Shown: positions 52,495 to 63,699, counted from the first letter of the stretch. The stretch: 64,000 nucleotides of DNA from Brachypterus glaber (GCA_958510825.1 OY294047.1:50823365-50887364), one strand, 5' to 3'. Translations and numbers: made by a program. The notes: generated by a model from the sequence alone, not told the origin.

Positions 52495-53420
52495 TTTCCC
52501 TGTGAGCAAAGATATTAAAAATTTCAGTAATGTCGGCATTCCAGTTGCTTTTCACCCGTGAAACGAGCAATATGTACTTTTGGCAAGAATTAGGTAATCC
52601 GCTAATCGCGTTTAATTTTTAGCATCAAGTGTTTTAGTATAGGTATTTATTTATTTGCTATCTTAGATATGCCCTGGATTCGATTTTATATATTTTATAG
52701 TGATTGTATCAATGATGTGCAGTAAAATGACGAACATGTGATTATATTGGAGTAAGAAGGGAATTTTATGTTTTTTAATCATTTATAATACTGATAAATT
52801 TTGATTTGGAAGCAACTAACATGTGAAGAAATTTTTATATGTACAGAATTTTTTTATATACTAGCGCATGCGCAAATATAATTACAAATTAGAAAAAACA
52901 GAGGTCTTACAGAAGACTGGAAATTTTCTATAATGAAAACGGGAGTGGGCATGGTGCCAAGCCAGACAAGAACCACTCTTGGTGAATTGAGTAACTAAGA
53001 GGGATCTGGCTAATTATATCACTGAGAAATAGCCAAAACTAAGGAAGAAGAAGAATACGTCGGCATTCTGCCAACGAACTAACAACTCTTCTCTCTAGAA
53101 CACACATTCCGTTAATATAAAGTATCGCCAACATCTAGGTTTGTTTGTAAACAAATAGTATGTATATTCAGGCCTGAACAATAACAATTACCAGTAACTG
53201 TTATTGTTGTCTCTGTTAGAACAAAGCTGTGCGAGTAAGACAGACAAATGTATATGTTGGCTATGTTTTTGTCAGTTTTTACAAATGAAATGCCTATTCT
53301 ACAGAGAATAGTTATTAGTTCGTTGCATTCTGCCGACATGGAAGGACGACTATAATTCCCAGGAAGACTTAATTGTATTCAGTAAAATTTTTAAATTTAA
53401 ATATCTTTGCTCACAAAGCA
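52495..53420. repeat. Outer inverted repeat downstream of the RING gene
   Basis: CCTGTGAGCAAAGATATTAA ... AATGTCGGCATTCC is mirrored by TGCCGACATGGAAG ... TTTAAATATCTTTGCTCACA. It encloses the hAT MITE at 53072-53325. The stretch 52900-53056, ending in AAGGAAGAAGAAGAAT, may be a non-LTR retrotransposon 3' end. ATTAAA at 52513 is a possible RING-gene polyadenylation signal. Confidence 0.55.
53072..53325. mobile_element. hAT-like MITE, copy 1
   Basis: The perfect 8-bp duplication CATTCTGC (53064-53071, 53326-53333) flanks 254 bp with ends CAACGAACTAACAACTCTTC and, inverted, TTATTAGTTCGTTG. Confidence 0.9.
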
Positions 53421-53800
53421 TCAAATTAAAAGTGTAAAACACCACTTTAAAACAAATATCTTTTGTTTTTTTTAACTACTAGCCTCACAAAAGTTACTTA
53501 TTTGATTCCCGCTAACGTCAACTAAATATGTTGATGAATTCGTTTTTTAATTTTAAAACAGGGTTGGAAGATGATCACACTAAAAATGAACTGGATTTAG
53601 GATAAAAGCCGTGACAGAAATTTTAGGTTGAAGCAACATTCTTTAACCATAAATTGTTGATTACAACTTTGTACGTGCTTACTTTGTTAAATGTGTATTT
53701 TTTCACAAACTGAAGTTGAAATCACTTAAAATATGCACATTTCATACACAGTAACAATCAAATACAGACAAGTCAAAACATCAAAATATGATATATATTA
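53326..53800. other. AT-rich spacer
   Basis: No gene; contains the right arm of the 52495-53420 repeat. Confidence 0.4.
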
Positions 53801-54979
53801 TACACGGTGTATTTGAAATAGGGTCGGAAATTTTAACTGATGATTCTACATCATAAAATATGACAAAAAGTTCCTATAAACATATGTGTAAAAACGCGTC
53901 ATAAGGGAGCTACGCCCCTTTGAAAGTGGCTAAAAAATCGGTTTTTATTTAATAACTCAGGAACCCTTTGGGATATATCAACAAGGTTTTGCACGTCAAC
54001 TAATCCTACCAAGGCCCGATTTTATGTGTTATTTTCATGTACTTATTTCAACCAGGGGTGTGCGAAACGGGGAGGGCTTATCTGTTTTTTGTCCCAAACT
54101 TTTTTCTGTGTAACTTTTTTGCAATTTTATTTTTGAAATATGATTCCTCAGGTCAAAATACATAAAAAAGGTACTCTTGTTGTAATACTGTAGGATTAAC
54201 CGTTTTCGAGAAAAATTAATTTGAAGGTGAAATTCTACGGTTCGAGGACGAAAAATTAAATACTAAAATGTTGAAAACCAAAATTTTAATGATGCAGGGC
54301 GAATGTACATTAAAAACTAAGAAAAAAACCTCATATACAGGTACTTCCAAAAATCAATCCTAATGGAGCTATGGTCTCCTAAATATGCACCATTTTTAAA
54401 GCGCTATGGTAGCTTTAAAATCATTTTTTCGACCTACATGTATGGAAACTTTTTTTCTTTGTTTTTGATGTAGAATAACATTGCATCATTAAAATTTTGG
54501 TTTTCAACATTTTAGTATTTAATTTTTCGTTCTCGAACCGTAGAATTTCACCTTCAAATGAATTTTTCTCGAAAACGGTTAATCCTACAGTATTACAACA
54601 AGAGTACCTTTTTTATGTATTTTGACCTGAGGAATCATATTTCAAAAATAAAATTGCAAAAAAAGTTACACAGAAAAAAGTTTGGGACAAAAAACTGATA
54701 AGCCCCCCCCGTTTCGCACACCCCTGGTTGAAATAAGTACATGAAAATAACACATAAAAACGGGCCTTGGTAGAATTAGTTGACGTGCAAAACCTCGTTG
54801 ATAAATCTCAAAGGGTTCCTGAGTTATTAAATAAAAACCGATTTTTTTAGCCACTTTCAAAGGGGCGTAGCTCCCTTATGACGCATTTTTAGACATATGT
54901 TTATGGGAACTTTTTGTCATATTTTATGATGTAGAATCATCAGTTAAAATTTCCGACCCTATTTCAAATACACCGTGTA
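53801..54979. mobile_element. Long-TIR element, copy C (most complete)
   Basis: 1179 bp that is almost entirely one palindrome. Ends TACACGGTGTATTTGAAATA and, inverted, TATTTCAAATACACCGTGTA. The arms of more than 500 bp share GGTCGGAAATTTTAACTGAT, AGTTCCTATAAACATATGT and GAAACGGGGAGGGCTTATC or their inverses, and run to a centre near 54390. TA flanks. No ORF. Related copies at 680-1147 and 59774-60510, and a fragment at 7180. Confidence 0.85.
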
Positions 54980-56267
54980 TACTATTTTTATTAAGTAAAA
55001 GAAGCCTTATGTGAAATACAGCTGTATAGGGGAAAATAAGACACTTGTGATTTAAAATAATTTAATTTTACCACAGGGGACATCCAAAAAGTATGTCAAG
55101 CTTTTTTTTGGCCATTTTGACCCATACTTGTCACGTTACGTTAAATTTTTATATAGAAAAAAAATATTTTGTACAAATTTTTAATATATTTTAAACATCC
55201 GGTTCTTGTGAAATTCACAATGTGAATCAAAGGTAATTTATACACTGTCATCTATTAGACAGGTTTGCCACAGTCTAGAAAAATCAGGAAAATATCAGTG
55301 AATTTAAGGGAAAATCTATATATTTTTTTATATTTCTATACAAATTATGCAACAATTGTTTTTTGAAATTTAGGGTCTATCACAATACTTCATGATAAAG
55401 TAAAAAACGCATAAGTACTAGAAATTTTTGAGAATTCAGGGAAAAGAAAAAATGTGTGACCGCCCTGTATAGAATAAAAATTTATATTAGCACTAAATTT
55501 TTTGTGACATTGCGTTGATCTAAATCTCTCCCTCACCCCATAGGCGTGACATACATTATGAACCTTCCCACCGCATGCATAAGTATAATATATATTTATA
55601 TAGTTATATTATAGTAACTATATATTGTTAGGAAACATCATAAAATAACGTAACGTTAGTAGGGGATAGTGAAAAAGGTGACATGAGGGAAGGGGGGGGG
55701 ACAAATAAAACGTGATGTATACATCGCTATAGCGATATTTTTTAATTAAATAAAAAAAATTAGATTAATATATAACATTTTATTTGGAAAAAAAAATACT
55801 ATTTTTACTATTTTTCTTTTAGCAATTCTGCCATGCTAAGCACTGAAGTGGTAACTTGTACTTAATGTTAATTATTGGATAATTAAATAGTAAATTTGTA
55901 TAGTTACCACTTTAAAATTTATTATTTTTAACTTGTAATACTAAGGAGATTTGACGTATCTTATAAATTCATGAATAAAAATAAGAAAAAAAGGTTTATT
56001 AGCGAATATTATATCATTTTACGTATCTTGATCTTTTGTTATAAAAATACCTAGTAAGATAAATTATTTTAAATAATAAGAGATTGCATAAGAGATAGAT
56101 CAATTAAATTGTTAAAGTCCCGATTGTTTTACATATCTATTACTAAGGACATTTGCCGTAACTTACCGTTAATAACGCAAAATAAACTTATCTCGTTAAT
56201 TATTAGTATTATACTACGACGTTTTATCGTAACTTCTTAAGTTACAATAGATACGGCAAATGGTCTT
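54980..56267. other. AT-rich intergenic DNA
   Basis: GGGGACATCCAAAAAGTATG at 55076 and a G-rich CGTAACGTTAGTAGGGGATA at 55648 may be remnants of another inverted-repeat element. No gene seen. Confidence 0.4.
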
Positions 56268-56403
56268 GGGCCCACTTGCACCAACGTTTAAACTGAGATT
56301 ATCCCGACTAAACTGAGTTTAAGTTAAAAATGCTGCGTTCTGATTGGTCAAATGTCAGTTTAATCCAAGTTTAAAGTTAAACCATCATTGGTGCAAGTGG
56401 CCC
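56268..56403. mobile_element. 136-bp MITE with GGGCCACTTGCACCA-type ends
   Basis: GGGCCCACTTGCACCAACGT and, inverted, ATCATTGGTGCAAGTGGCCC; subterminal GTTTAAACTGAG / TTAAACCATCA. It sits within a weaker outer repeat (TTTGCCGTAACTT / ATACGGCAAATGG). Confidence 0.75.
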
Positions 56404-56463
56404 TTAGTAATTGACAACTTTAAAGAAGATACGGCAGCTTTAATAATAGTATATTATTCAATG

Positions 56464-56666
56464 AGCGTATAATAATTGCTATTAATCAATGAGGGTGAAT
56501 TTTGGGACACGAGCCAATAGGCGAGTGGCCTAATCACCCGAATGATTAATAGCTATTATACGCGAGTAGAATTCTATACTTTATCCACGGTCGTTTTAAA
56601 TTTTAAACGGTTTATTTTACAGACCCGTGATTAATAGACCCATAAATCACGGCCGGGGATAAAGTA
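56464..56666. repeat. Two adjacent hairpins
   Basis: First (56464-56566): GCGTATAATAATTGCTATTA / TAATAGCTATTATACGC. Second (56577-56666): ACTTTATCCACGGTCGT / GGCCGGGGATAAAGT, with GATTAATAGACC at its tip. Confidence 0.65.
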
Positions 56667-56978
56667 ATTTTATTATGAAAAAATGAATTAAATCGTTTAA
56701 TAATATTATAAAAATATTCATCGATTGTTATGAGGTGTGTGACAAGGATTAAAATAGACTAAATTTGTGACGTCATTTATAAATGGTTATAAAATAATTA
56801 ATTTAGTATTATGGCAGTTAAAATAAAAAAGTAGTTAATCCTAATAATAAATATTAGTTAAAATTATGCTGCTATACCTAAATGTGTTGTGTAGAATAAA
56901 AAATTGGCAGTTTTTATAGTCTCCAATTTTGAAGATTAAATTATTAGTGAATTTGTTATAATTTTTCTGTTAGACACA

Positions 56979-57864
56979 TTAATAATACGCAGTGACTGCT
57001 ACTCCGTGCGCACGGAATCATAGTTAGCTGACTCGCGCTCCGTGCGCACGGAACAATAGGTATGTGGCTCGCGCTCCGTGCGCACGGAACAATAGATACG
57101 GGGCTCCTGCACCATACCCATGGAGTTGCGACGTAAATGCGATAGGAGCGCCTAAATTTTGAGATCTGCACAAAGTTTGTGCTGAACTGCGCATGCGTCG
57201 TAGGGGGCTGACGGTCAGCCGCTGACCGTTTTTCAATATATTATTTTCAATAAAAACCATTTTTTACAAAAAAAAACAATCAGGCGCAAAACTCCCCATT
57301 AAAAAAAAAACACCAAACAACAAAAAACCAAAACAAACTTTGTGCAGATCTCACGATTTAGGCGCTCCTAATGCGAGGCGCTAGAGAGTTTTTAATAATT
57401 TCGTAACGTATAATACTATTATGGCGAAGGCGCCGCGAATATATAATAAGGTAGGAGTAGGTACTTACAAAGATTTTCTAATCGCTTTTCCACGACTCTT
57501 GAAACGCTTTCCGCTTTTCGAACATGCATTCTCAATAAAATAATAACTTAGATCTTGATTGCCTTTTTAAGCTCTATAATACTTTTTGACCGCTTTAAAT
57601 AATGAACAGGAATCCCTTTTTTGTAGAGCAATTAATTTAGTTGTTTCATATTCTTTTACTTTCACTTCCAATTCTTCAAACGTTGCAAACAACGCACCTT
57701 CCTTCATTTTATTCACTTAAAACATGAACTAACCTAACCTATATGAAAGTAACAATTTGCGCACGGAGCGCGAGCCACATACCTACCGTTCCGTGCGCAC
57801 GCAGCGCGAGTCAGTTAACTATGGTTCCGTGCGCACCGGGTAGCAGTCACTATCTTAATAATAC
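56979..57864. mobile_element. Mutator-like (MULE) non-autonomous element with GC-palindrome arrays
   Basis: The perfect 10-bp duplication TTAATAATAC (56979-56988, 57855-57864) flanks the 866-bp element 56989-57854. Ends GCAGTGACTGCTAC and, inverted, GTAGCAGTCACTATC. Each arm has three spaced copies of CCGTGCGCACGGA or close variants within units of about 36 bp. A second inner repeat pair (GGAGCGCCTAAATTTTGAGA / TCTCACGATTTAGGCGCTCC) follows. A minus-strand exon relic resembling a transposase N-terminus lies between. A 9-11-bp duplication with long, structured repeats is the Mutator pattern. Confidence 0.72.
57469..57707 (-). pseudogene. Decayed transposase-type N-terminal exon
   Basis: From the ATG at 57707 the frame reads MKEGALFATFEELEVKVKEY, then SLFKAVKKYYRA and a stop. 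In another frame ENACSKSGKRFKSRGKAIRK continues up to a perfect donor (GTAAGT, 57468-57463). The FEELE ... GKRFKSRGKGIRK layout resembles the N-terminal DNA-binding region found before ZSWIM/Mutator-type transposase domains in insects, as I remember them. At least one frameshift has broken it. Its place inside a Mutator-like element supports the reading. Confidence 0.5.
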
Positions 57865-58290
57865 AGGCCCACGATAGAAACATCAGTTAATATTTACTTG
57901 TAGCATACAATATTTTTTTAACACTTGAGTGATTTTCCGGGGAAAACTAGTAGGTAATGGCATGTTATGTTAATAAACTAGAGCAAAATCGTTAAAGCCA
58001 TATAAAAAAAAAAACGAAAAAGAGTAAAAATCATATAGTTATAGAGAAAAAAATATGAACTAACTACAACCTTGATGAATAAAAAAACTGGCGTCCTCCG
58101 CTTAAAGGACGCCTTGCTTTTGAATTGTTAAAGTCAGAGACAAAACTTTGATTCTGCTTTCGTTCGGTTTTCGCGAAAATAAAATTTTTCTTTCTTGGAA
58201 CACCTACGTGGAAAGTCACATTAAATTAAAATTAGTACCTACAGTGCTGCTGCTGCTAAAATGACGAGTAGTTTATAATCAAAATTGGCC
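57865..58290. other. AT-rich spacer with a small hairpin
   Basis: GGCGTCCTCCGCTTAAAGGA followed by CGCC at about 58091 forms an 8-bp GC stem. No gene. Confidence 0.4.
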
Positions 58291-58544
58291 CAACGAACTA
58301 AGAATTCTTCTTTCTAGAATAGGCATACCGTTAAAATAAAGTATCGCCAACATCTCGGTTTGTTTGTAAACAAATAGTAGGTATATTCAGGCCTTAACAA
58401 TAACAATTACCAGTAACTCGTATTGTTGTCTATGTTAGAACAAAGATGTGCGAGTAAGACGGACGAATGTTTATGTTGCCGACATTTTTATCAGTTTTTA
58501 CGAATGAAATGCCTGTTCTAGAGAGAAGAGTTATTAGTTCGTTG
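58291..58544. mobile_element. hAT-like MITE, copy 2
   Basis: 254 bp, the same length as copy 1. Duplication AATTGGCC (58283-58290) / AATTGGTC (58545-58552), one mismatch. Ends CAACGAACTAAGAATTCTTC and TTATTAGTTCGTTG. The interior (AAAGTATCGCCAACATCTCG) matches copy 1 throughout. Confidence 0.9.
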
Positions 58545-58552
58545 AATTGGTC

Positions 58553-59773
58553 ATACGGTTTTGACACTATAATCTTTCATTTTAAGCGATAATTATTGGT
58601 AAATAAGATTTTAGGGGCCTTACCTTTATTTAATTGTGATATAAATTTATTAAAAAATTTGCTTATCACTAATATTTTTTGAATTTAATTTATGTTTATT
58701 GAACATTTTGTAATTTTAATATTTAGTATTTAATATAGAAACTTTTATAATTACATATTTATTTTATTTTAAATGGTACCACCCTAAACAACAACTAACA
58801 AGCGAACGAAGCGAAATATCAACATTTTATGGAACTTTTATTTTATTTAGGGATGGAAAAGTCCAAATCTCTACTTCACTTCACCGCTTTAGGGGGTGAG
58901 GGAGTATTAGATAAAAAGTGATACTTTTTTAATTAAACCGTATTTTTTTTTGTTAATTGTCAAAAGTTGTATAAGTTGCGGCGACATAATGGTTAAAAAG
59001 CCCGTTCCCTATAAAAAGTTTCGGATTGAAAATAAAATTTGTTTGAATCCGTTTTTGGAATCGCATTTGCGTATTAAAAGGTAACTTTTAATTAGCATTT
59101 ACTAATTCAAACAGATTAAAAATATTTTATTTTTAATCTGTTTGAATCCGATTTTTTTTATTGGACATTCTTTTCTATTTGCAATTAAAATCAAAATTAT
59201 ATCAATTCGTAAATGCGAATTGAAAATGACTATTCAATTCGCAAAAACGAATTCAAAGAGGTTTAAACAGTTAGATATGTGAAATTGGAAAGTCTTAGCT
59301 TATGTTGAGACCTTTATGCTATATAGGTATTAGGGTGCCCCACCAAAATTTCAAATTGAAAAATTTGGAGGTCTCACCCCATAAATTTGTTCTTTTGGAT
59401 AAGAGTATCGTCCCTGCATTTTTTCAGAATTTTTGAAAAAAATCTAGAGGTCGCTCACAGCTATTTTTTAAAAATATATGTTTCTTTGGCTTTTTTATTT
59501 GTTTAAGGCTGAATGATCTTTTATTTAATTTTTTTAACACGACACTAACGGTAGTAAATGGATAACCTCAAAAAAAATCAGAATGTTTTCTTTCAAAATG
59601 GCGAGGCCCTTTAAGTTGGAAAATGCACTATATTGCTTAATTTAGGCGTAATGACAGGCACAAAATTTTTTTTTTTCATTGTCTTAAAATATTGTGATGT
59701 AGCCCAATATGTCCCCACATAAAAACTATAATTTTTGTTATTGGATATACAGGGTATCCAGAAAATAATAATA
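58553..59773. other. AT-rich intergenic DNA with a perfect hairpin
   Basis: ATTCAAACAGATTAAAAATA ... TTTTTAATCTGTTTGAAT at 59104-59147 pairs over 18-19 bp. No gene seen. Confidence 0.45.
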
Positions 59774-60510
59774 TACAGGGTGTTCCAGAACTCGCGTACC
59801 GAAATTTAAGAGGTGATTCTACATCCAAAAATATGAAAAAAAGTTTCTATAAAGATTGGTCCGGAAATGAGCCCTAAGGGAGCTACGGCCCTTCGAAGAT
59901 GACGTATTGAATGGGGAACAAAAAAAAGCACCAATAAAATTTTAATGCTGCAGGGTGATTCTTCATTTAAAACTGAGCAAAAAAGTATTATACACCAAAA
60001 CACCTAAATTTAATATTAAAGGAGTAATAGCCTTTTAAAAAGTAACGTTTTTGGTGGCACAAAATGTTACTTCCTCTTAATTGCATTTTTTTTTTGATAA
60101 CGGTTGCTCCTACAGTGTTACACTATATGATATTTTATATGTATTTTTACTCTAGAAATCTATATTTTTTACAACAAATCCAAAAAACATACACATAGAA
60201 AAGTTTGGGGCAAAAATGTTTTAAGCCTCATATATTTTGTCCGTCTGGGCACGCCTCTGGATAAATTAAAAAAATAAATTAACATAAACTTATTGCCCTT
60301 ATTAATACTAGTATACATGCAAAAGCTCGCCGCTCTAGCTTAAACGGTACCCGAGTTATTAATTAAAAACCTTATTTTTATTACAATTTTAAAGGGCCCT
60401 AGATCCCTTAGGGCTCATTTCCGGACCAACCTTTATAGGAACTTTTTTTATATTTTTGGATCTAGAATCACCTCTTAAATTTTGGCATGCCAGTTATGGA
60501 TCACCCTGTA
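59774..60510. mobile_element. Long-TIR element, related copy D
   Basis: Ends TACAGGGTGTTCCAGAACTC and, inverted, ATGGATCACCCTGTA. The arms share AAGAGGTGATTCTACATCCA, GGTCCGGAAATGAGCCCTAA and GGGAGCTA with their inverses at 60390-60480. TA flanks. A second ATACAGGGTATCC sits just outside the left end (59749). Confidence 0.8.
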
Positions 60511-61301
60511 TATATTTTTTTAGCGTTTTTGAAAGATTAATTCGGTTTTTAGGCAATTTAATTTCATTTTTGTAAGTTTTTTTGTCTCTTGACAATTTCT
60601 GATGTATACAAACATAAAATGTGTAATTATTTTTTTTATTGGATTTATATGTTTTATTTTTTTTTTCTGTGCATCTTTTATATCCAATAATGCCCTCTAG
60701 CGTTACGTAATACCTGACCGTTTCCCAACCTATCTTAACCTTATGCGCGTAGTCTCTCTCAAATTATAGCCACCGACCGACACACAATGGTAAACCAGTT
60801 ATTTGGTGGCAAAGTTATAAATACAAAACTAAATTTGGTAGGTTCAAAAACTATAGTTTTGAAATATATTTCATTTTTTGAAATAAATAAAAATTTATTT
60901 TTCATTGACTTACGTTTTTCAAAGTTTTAAAACTTTTGTAACCACAATATTATCGAGAATGCTTTGAGCTATAGCTCAATTAGCTACTACACATTTCACC
61001 TTATATGTTTCTTATCCAAAGTTCTCGGCTGTTTTTTTTTTATTTTTTTTTTACTTTCCCCCAAGAAAGTCTCGAGTAAATAAAAGATTCCCGGACTAAA
61101 AATTCTCGGGAAAAATTTGTGACCATGGTCATGCACTCGATAAACCTTTGTGATAAAGACTACTTTGGAACATAAGTTCCATATTCAAAGTTCTGGGCTG
61201 GGTATGTTTTTGGTAAAAAAACATTTTTTTTCAACATTTATTCCTTTTTTGAATTATTTTTATATTTATATCATTAAAGCTTTATTGGACATACGAAGTC
61301 C
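60511..61301. other. AT-rich intergenic DNA with repeat fragments
   Basis: AGCGTTACGTAATACCTGAC near 60698 matches the 42130 MITE. GTGACCATGGTCATGCACTC ... GTTCTGGGCTGGGTATG (61122-61206) matches one arm of the 25.1-kb palindrome family. Confidence 0.5.
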
Positions 61302-61421
61302 CAAGTAACACAGCTATAAAGTATCACTTACCGCTCTTTCGCAGCAATATTACAGGCATATGGCTGCAATTTCGCTCCGAAAGAGCGGTGAGAGATACTT
61401 TACAGCTACTGTGTTACTTCA
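61302..61421. repeat. 120-bp hairpin element
   Basis: AAGTAACACAGCTATAAAGT, ATCACTTACCGCTCTTTCG and, inverted, CGAAAGAGCGGTGAGAGATA, CTTTACAGCTACTGTGTTAC. Confidence 0.8.
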
Positions 61422-61439
61422 GGTGGATATAAAAAATAT

Positions 61440-61770
61440 ATATTTTTATCCAATACATACAGATAATAAGACAATTACCAGCTTTATTTTAAATAAATAA
61501 ACTCAATAATAACCGCGTGGCTTTTACTTTATTGAGTGGATAATTATTTATTTTACCCACTCAACTGTCACTTGTCAAATTATTTTCTTGTAAATGTCAT
61601 TAAAATTTTTAATAAATATATGAATTCCTAAGCTATTTATTGGATAAAACCTTGTATGGCACTCATGGGTAAACCGATATTGCCCTCTCGAAAATTAACC
61701 TGCTTGGCTAACGCCTCGCAGATTAATTTTCTCATGGGCAATATCTTACTTTACCCACTAGTACCATAAA
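61440..61770 (-). mobile_element. MITE with a hairpin head, copy 3 (inverted)
   Basis: Reads as the reverse complement of the 22711 and 32711 copies: TTTATCCAATACATACAGAT at one end, and CTCATGGGTAAACCGATATT, CTCATGGGCAATATCTTACT and TTTACCCACTAGTACC at the other. Confidence 0.85.
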
Positions 61771-61849
61771 TAACTATTACTCCAGAGGAAAGTATTCTTT
61801 TGTTTATTTTTTGCCGTCTTTTCCCATAACCTACCCCAGAGTGCTTCGT

Positions 61850-62053
61850 TCAGCATCAGCAGCAGCGCCGCGACGCCCGAACGGCAATCAACGTAAACAA
61901 ACAGCGCCCTCGGCACTCTCGGATCAAACGCGACCGAGCAACCCTTGTAAATGCAACCCTCGTAAATGCACGCTAAAACTGAGTAGGCGGGCGGTCGTTT
62001 CACGCAAACAAAACAACATCGGGGTCGATATATTGGTTTTCGAGATACAAAGG
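61850..62053 (+). other. Candidate 5' non-coding exon and promoter
   Basis: A local jump to high GC (CAGCAGCAGCGCCGCGACGC, GGCGGGCGGTCGTTTCACGC) preceded by an initiator-like TTCAGCATCA. It ends at a strong donor, CAAAGG|GTGAGT (62053/62054). The + frame across it (61811-62113) has no recognisable domain. Could be the first exon of a gene to the right, or a repeat. Confidence 0.35.
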
Positions 62054-62167
62054 GTGAGTTCTAGCAAAGTTTCACTTAGTATTTGGTGTTTTTATGGGTA
62101 CATGTTTAATTGATCTAGTTAGTATGTTGGAACTGTTAAACAATTGGTTTATCTAGGCGAGAGGAGG

Positions 62168-62183
62168 GGGTCATGACCCCCTG
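62168..62183. repeat. 16-bp perfect palindrome
   Basis: GGGGGTCATGACCCCC in AT-rich surroundings. Confidence 0.85.
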
Positions 62184-62564
62184 CAGATCAAAAGTTATGA
62201 ACGATATATGGCTCTCTAAGGAGAATAAGTGGAAAAGAATGAAAGGGGGCCCCGGGTTAAAAAATAGCTAAATTAAGTGACATTATTTTTATTGAACAAT
62301 CTACTTCAGTATACTTCAATATAAGTTTAGTAACACCAAAAGAGCCATTTTACTTTGAAAAAAATCTCGAAAAAAAAAAAGAATTTTTACAATTGGGTTC
62401 CAAAGCAACGCCCGGAATTTCCGGGCCGGAACGTATTGTGGCGGCAACAAAGAATTTTTTCATTTTTTTCCCAACACATTTTTTACATTTTGAAGCTCCC
62501 ACACTATTTTCTGTAATACTTGATATTTAAATATTAAACATAAATCATCTATAATGAGCCTGCA

Positions 62565-62625
62565 GGCTGGATTCGAACCATGATTCCAGACTGAGACTTT
62601 TTTTCTAATTTACTCTTTGCTTTTC
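62565..62625 (-). other. tRNA-like fragment
   Basis: On the minus strand ATGGTTCGAATCCAGCC is a perfect box B/T-arm. There is no convincing box A or anticodon arm, so it is a SINE or tRNA fragment rather than a working tRNA gene. Confidence 0.35.
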
Positions 62626-63000
62626 TTCCGTAATCTATGAAAGAAAATTTTTAGAAAAAAAAAGGAAAATTGAAAAATGCCAGACCTCAAAAATTGATAA
62701 AATCTAATTAATTATTTCGGCAAAAAAAATATAATAAACTTTGATAAAAAAAATGCTCTCTATGTTTTTAATAAGCATCTCATGATATCTTATTTTCCCC
62801 TAAACTCAACCTTTAAAGATTGAGTTAATTAACTGCCCCTAAAATCGCCTTTAAATTTTGTTTAATTTTTACTATAGACGTCGCAGAAAAAAACAAATTA
62901 TATTAATTTTGATTTTCGCAGAGAATGAAATTCTCTTTCATTCTTGTTCTTATTTTTTTCGTCCGATGAAGAGTTTAGTTTAAAGGCCTTTCCAGAAACT

Positions 63001-63112
63001 TGCATAAGAACATAAAACATAAGAATGCTATGCCGTGATTGGCTTACAAGATACATGGCGGCACATCAAGCCAATCACGACATCGCATTGTTATGTTTTA
63101 TGTTCTTATGCG
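63001..63112. mobile_element. 112-bp near-perfect hairpin MITE
   Basis: TGCATAAGAACATAAAACAT, AAGAATGC, GTGATTGGCTTA is answered by AAGCCAATCAC, GCATTGTTATGTTTTATGTT, CTTATGCG. Confidence 0.85.
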
Positions 63113-63530
63113 AGCCTGTGAATAGGCACTTAAGCAAAAAACTAATATGACCGCCATTTTTTCAAGATGGCGGCACGAGCACTGCAGTGCTATATGTTTA
63201 TTGATAAGTATCAAAATCTGTTTACCTATTTAAATAGATTTTGATAAGTATTTTGATTTTGTGAACATAGCTGCCAAATTTCAGTCCCGTACAAATTTAG
63301 CTCACAACGATATAAGCAAAAAAGTAACAATAAAATTGTCGAATTTTTCTTAAGCTGCTCGCGTGTCTAGATAAACATAGCTTTATTGTTAAATTATAAA
63401 TAAACGTATCTATAAATAAAAGAAAGTGAATTTAAATAATTGAATTGATTGAATTGAGGATTTGTATGTCTCTAAGTTGTGGTCACGCAATGCATTTCAC
63501 AATAAGCCGTGAAGATATATAAAGCTTCGC

Positions 63531-63567
63531 ATTCTACAGTATACTCCTGTGGAGTATACTGTAGAAT
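63531..63567. repeat. Perfect 17-bp-stem hairpin
   Basis: ATTCTACAGTATACTCC-TGT-GGAGTATACTGTAGAAT. Directly followed by a second palindrome, AATACAATTAAGTTTAAGCT / AACTTAATTAAGTTGTATT. Confidence 0.85.
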
Positions 63568-63699
63568 AGAATACAATTAAGTTTAAGCTTTAACTTAATT
63601 AAGTTGTATTGGAATAACAATAATAATGGATATTTAAGTGGCGCCTCGTAAAACCTTTTTTATTTTCAAATGGATTTTTTTTTCACAGGTATTTGTGTA

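Noticed and set aside
58091..58115. Bacterial-style terminator hairpin
   Set aside because: A GC stem occurs by chance or as a repeat remnant; nothing bacterial surrounds it.
61811..62113. 100-aa protein on +
   Set aside because: No recognisable domain, arginine/proline/serine bias from GC content, and a strong donor cuts through it; a non-coding exon is more plausible.
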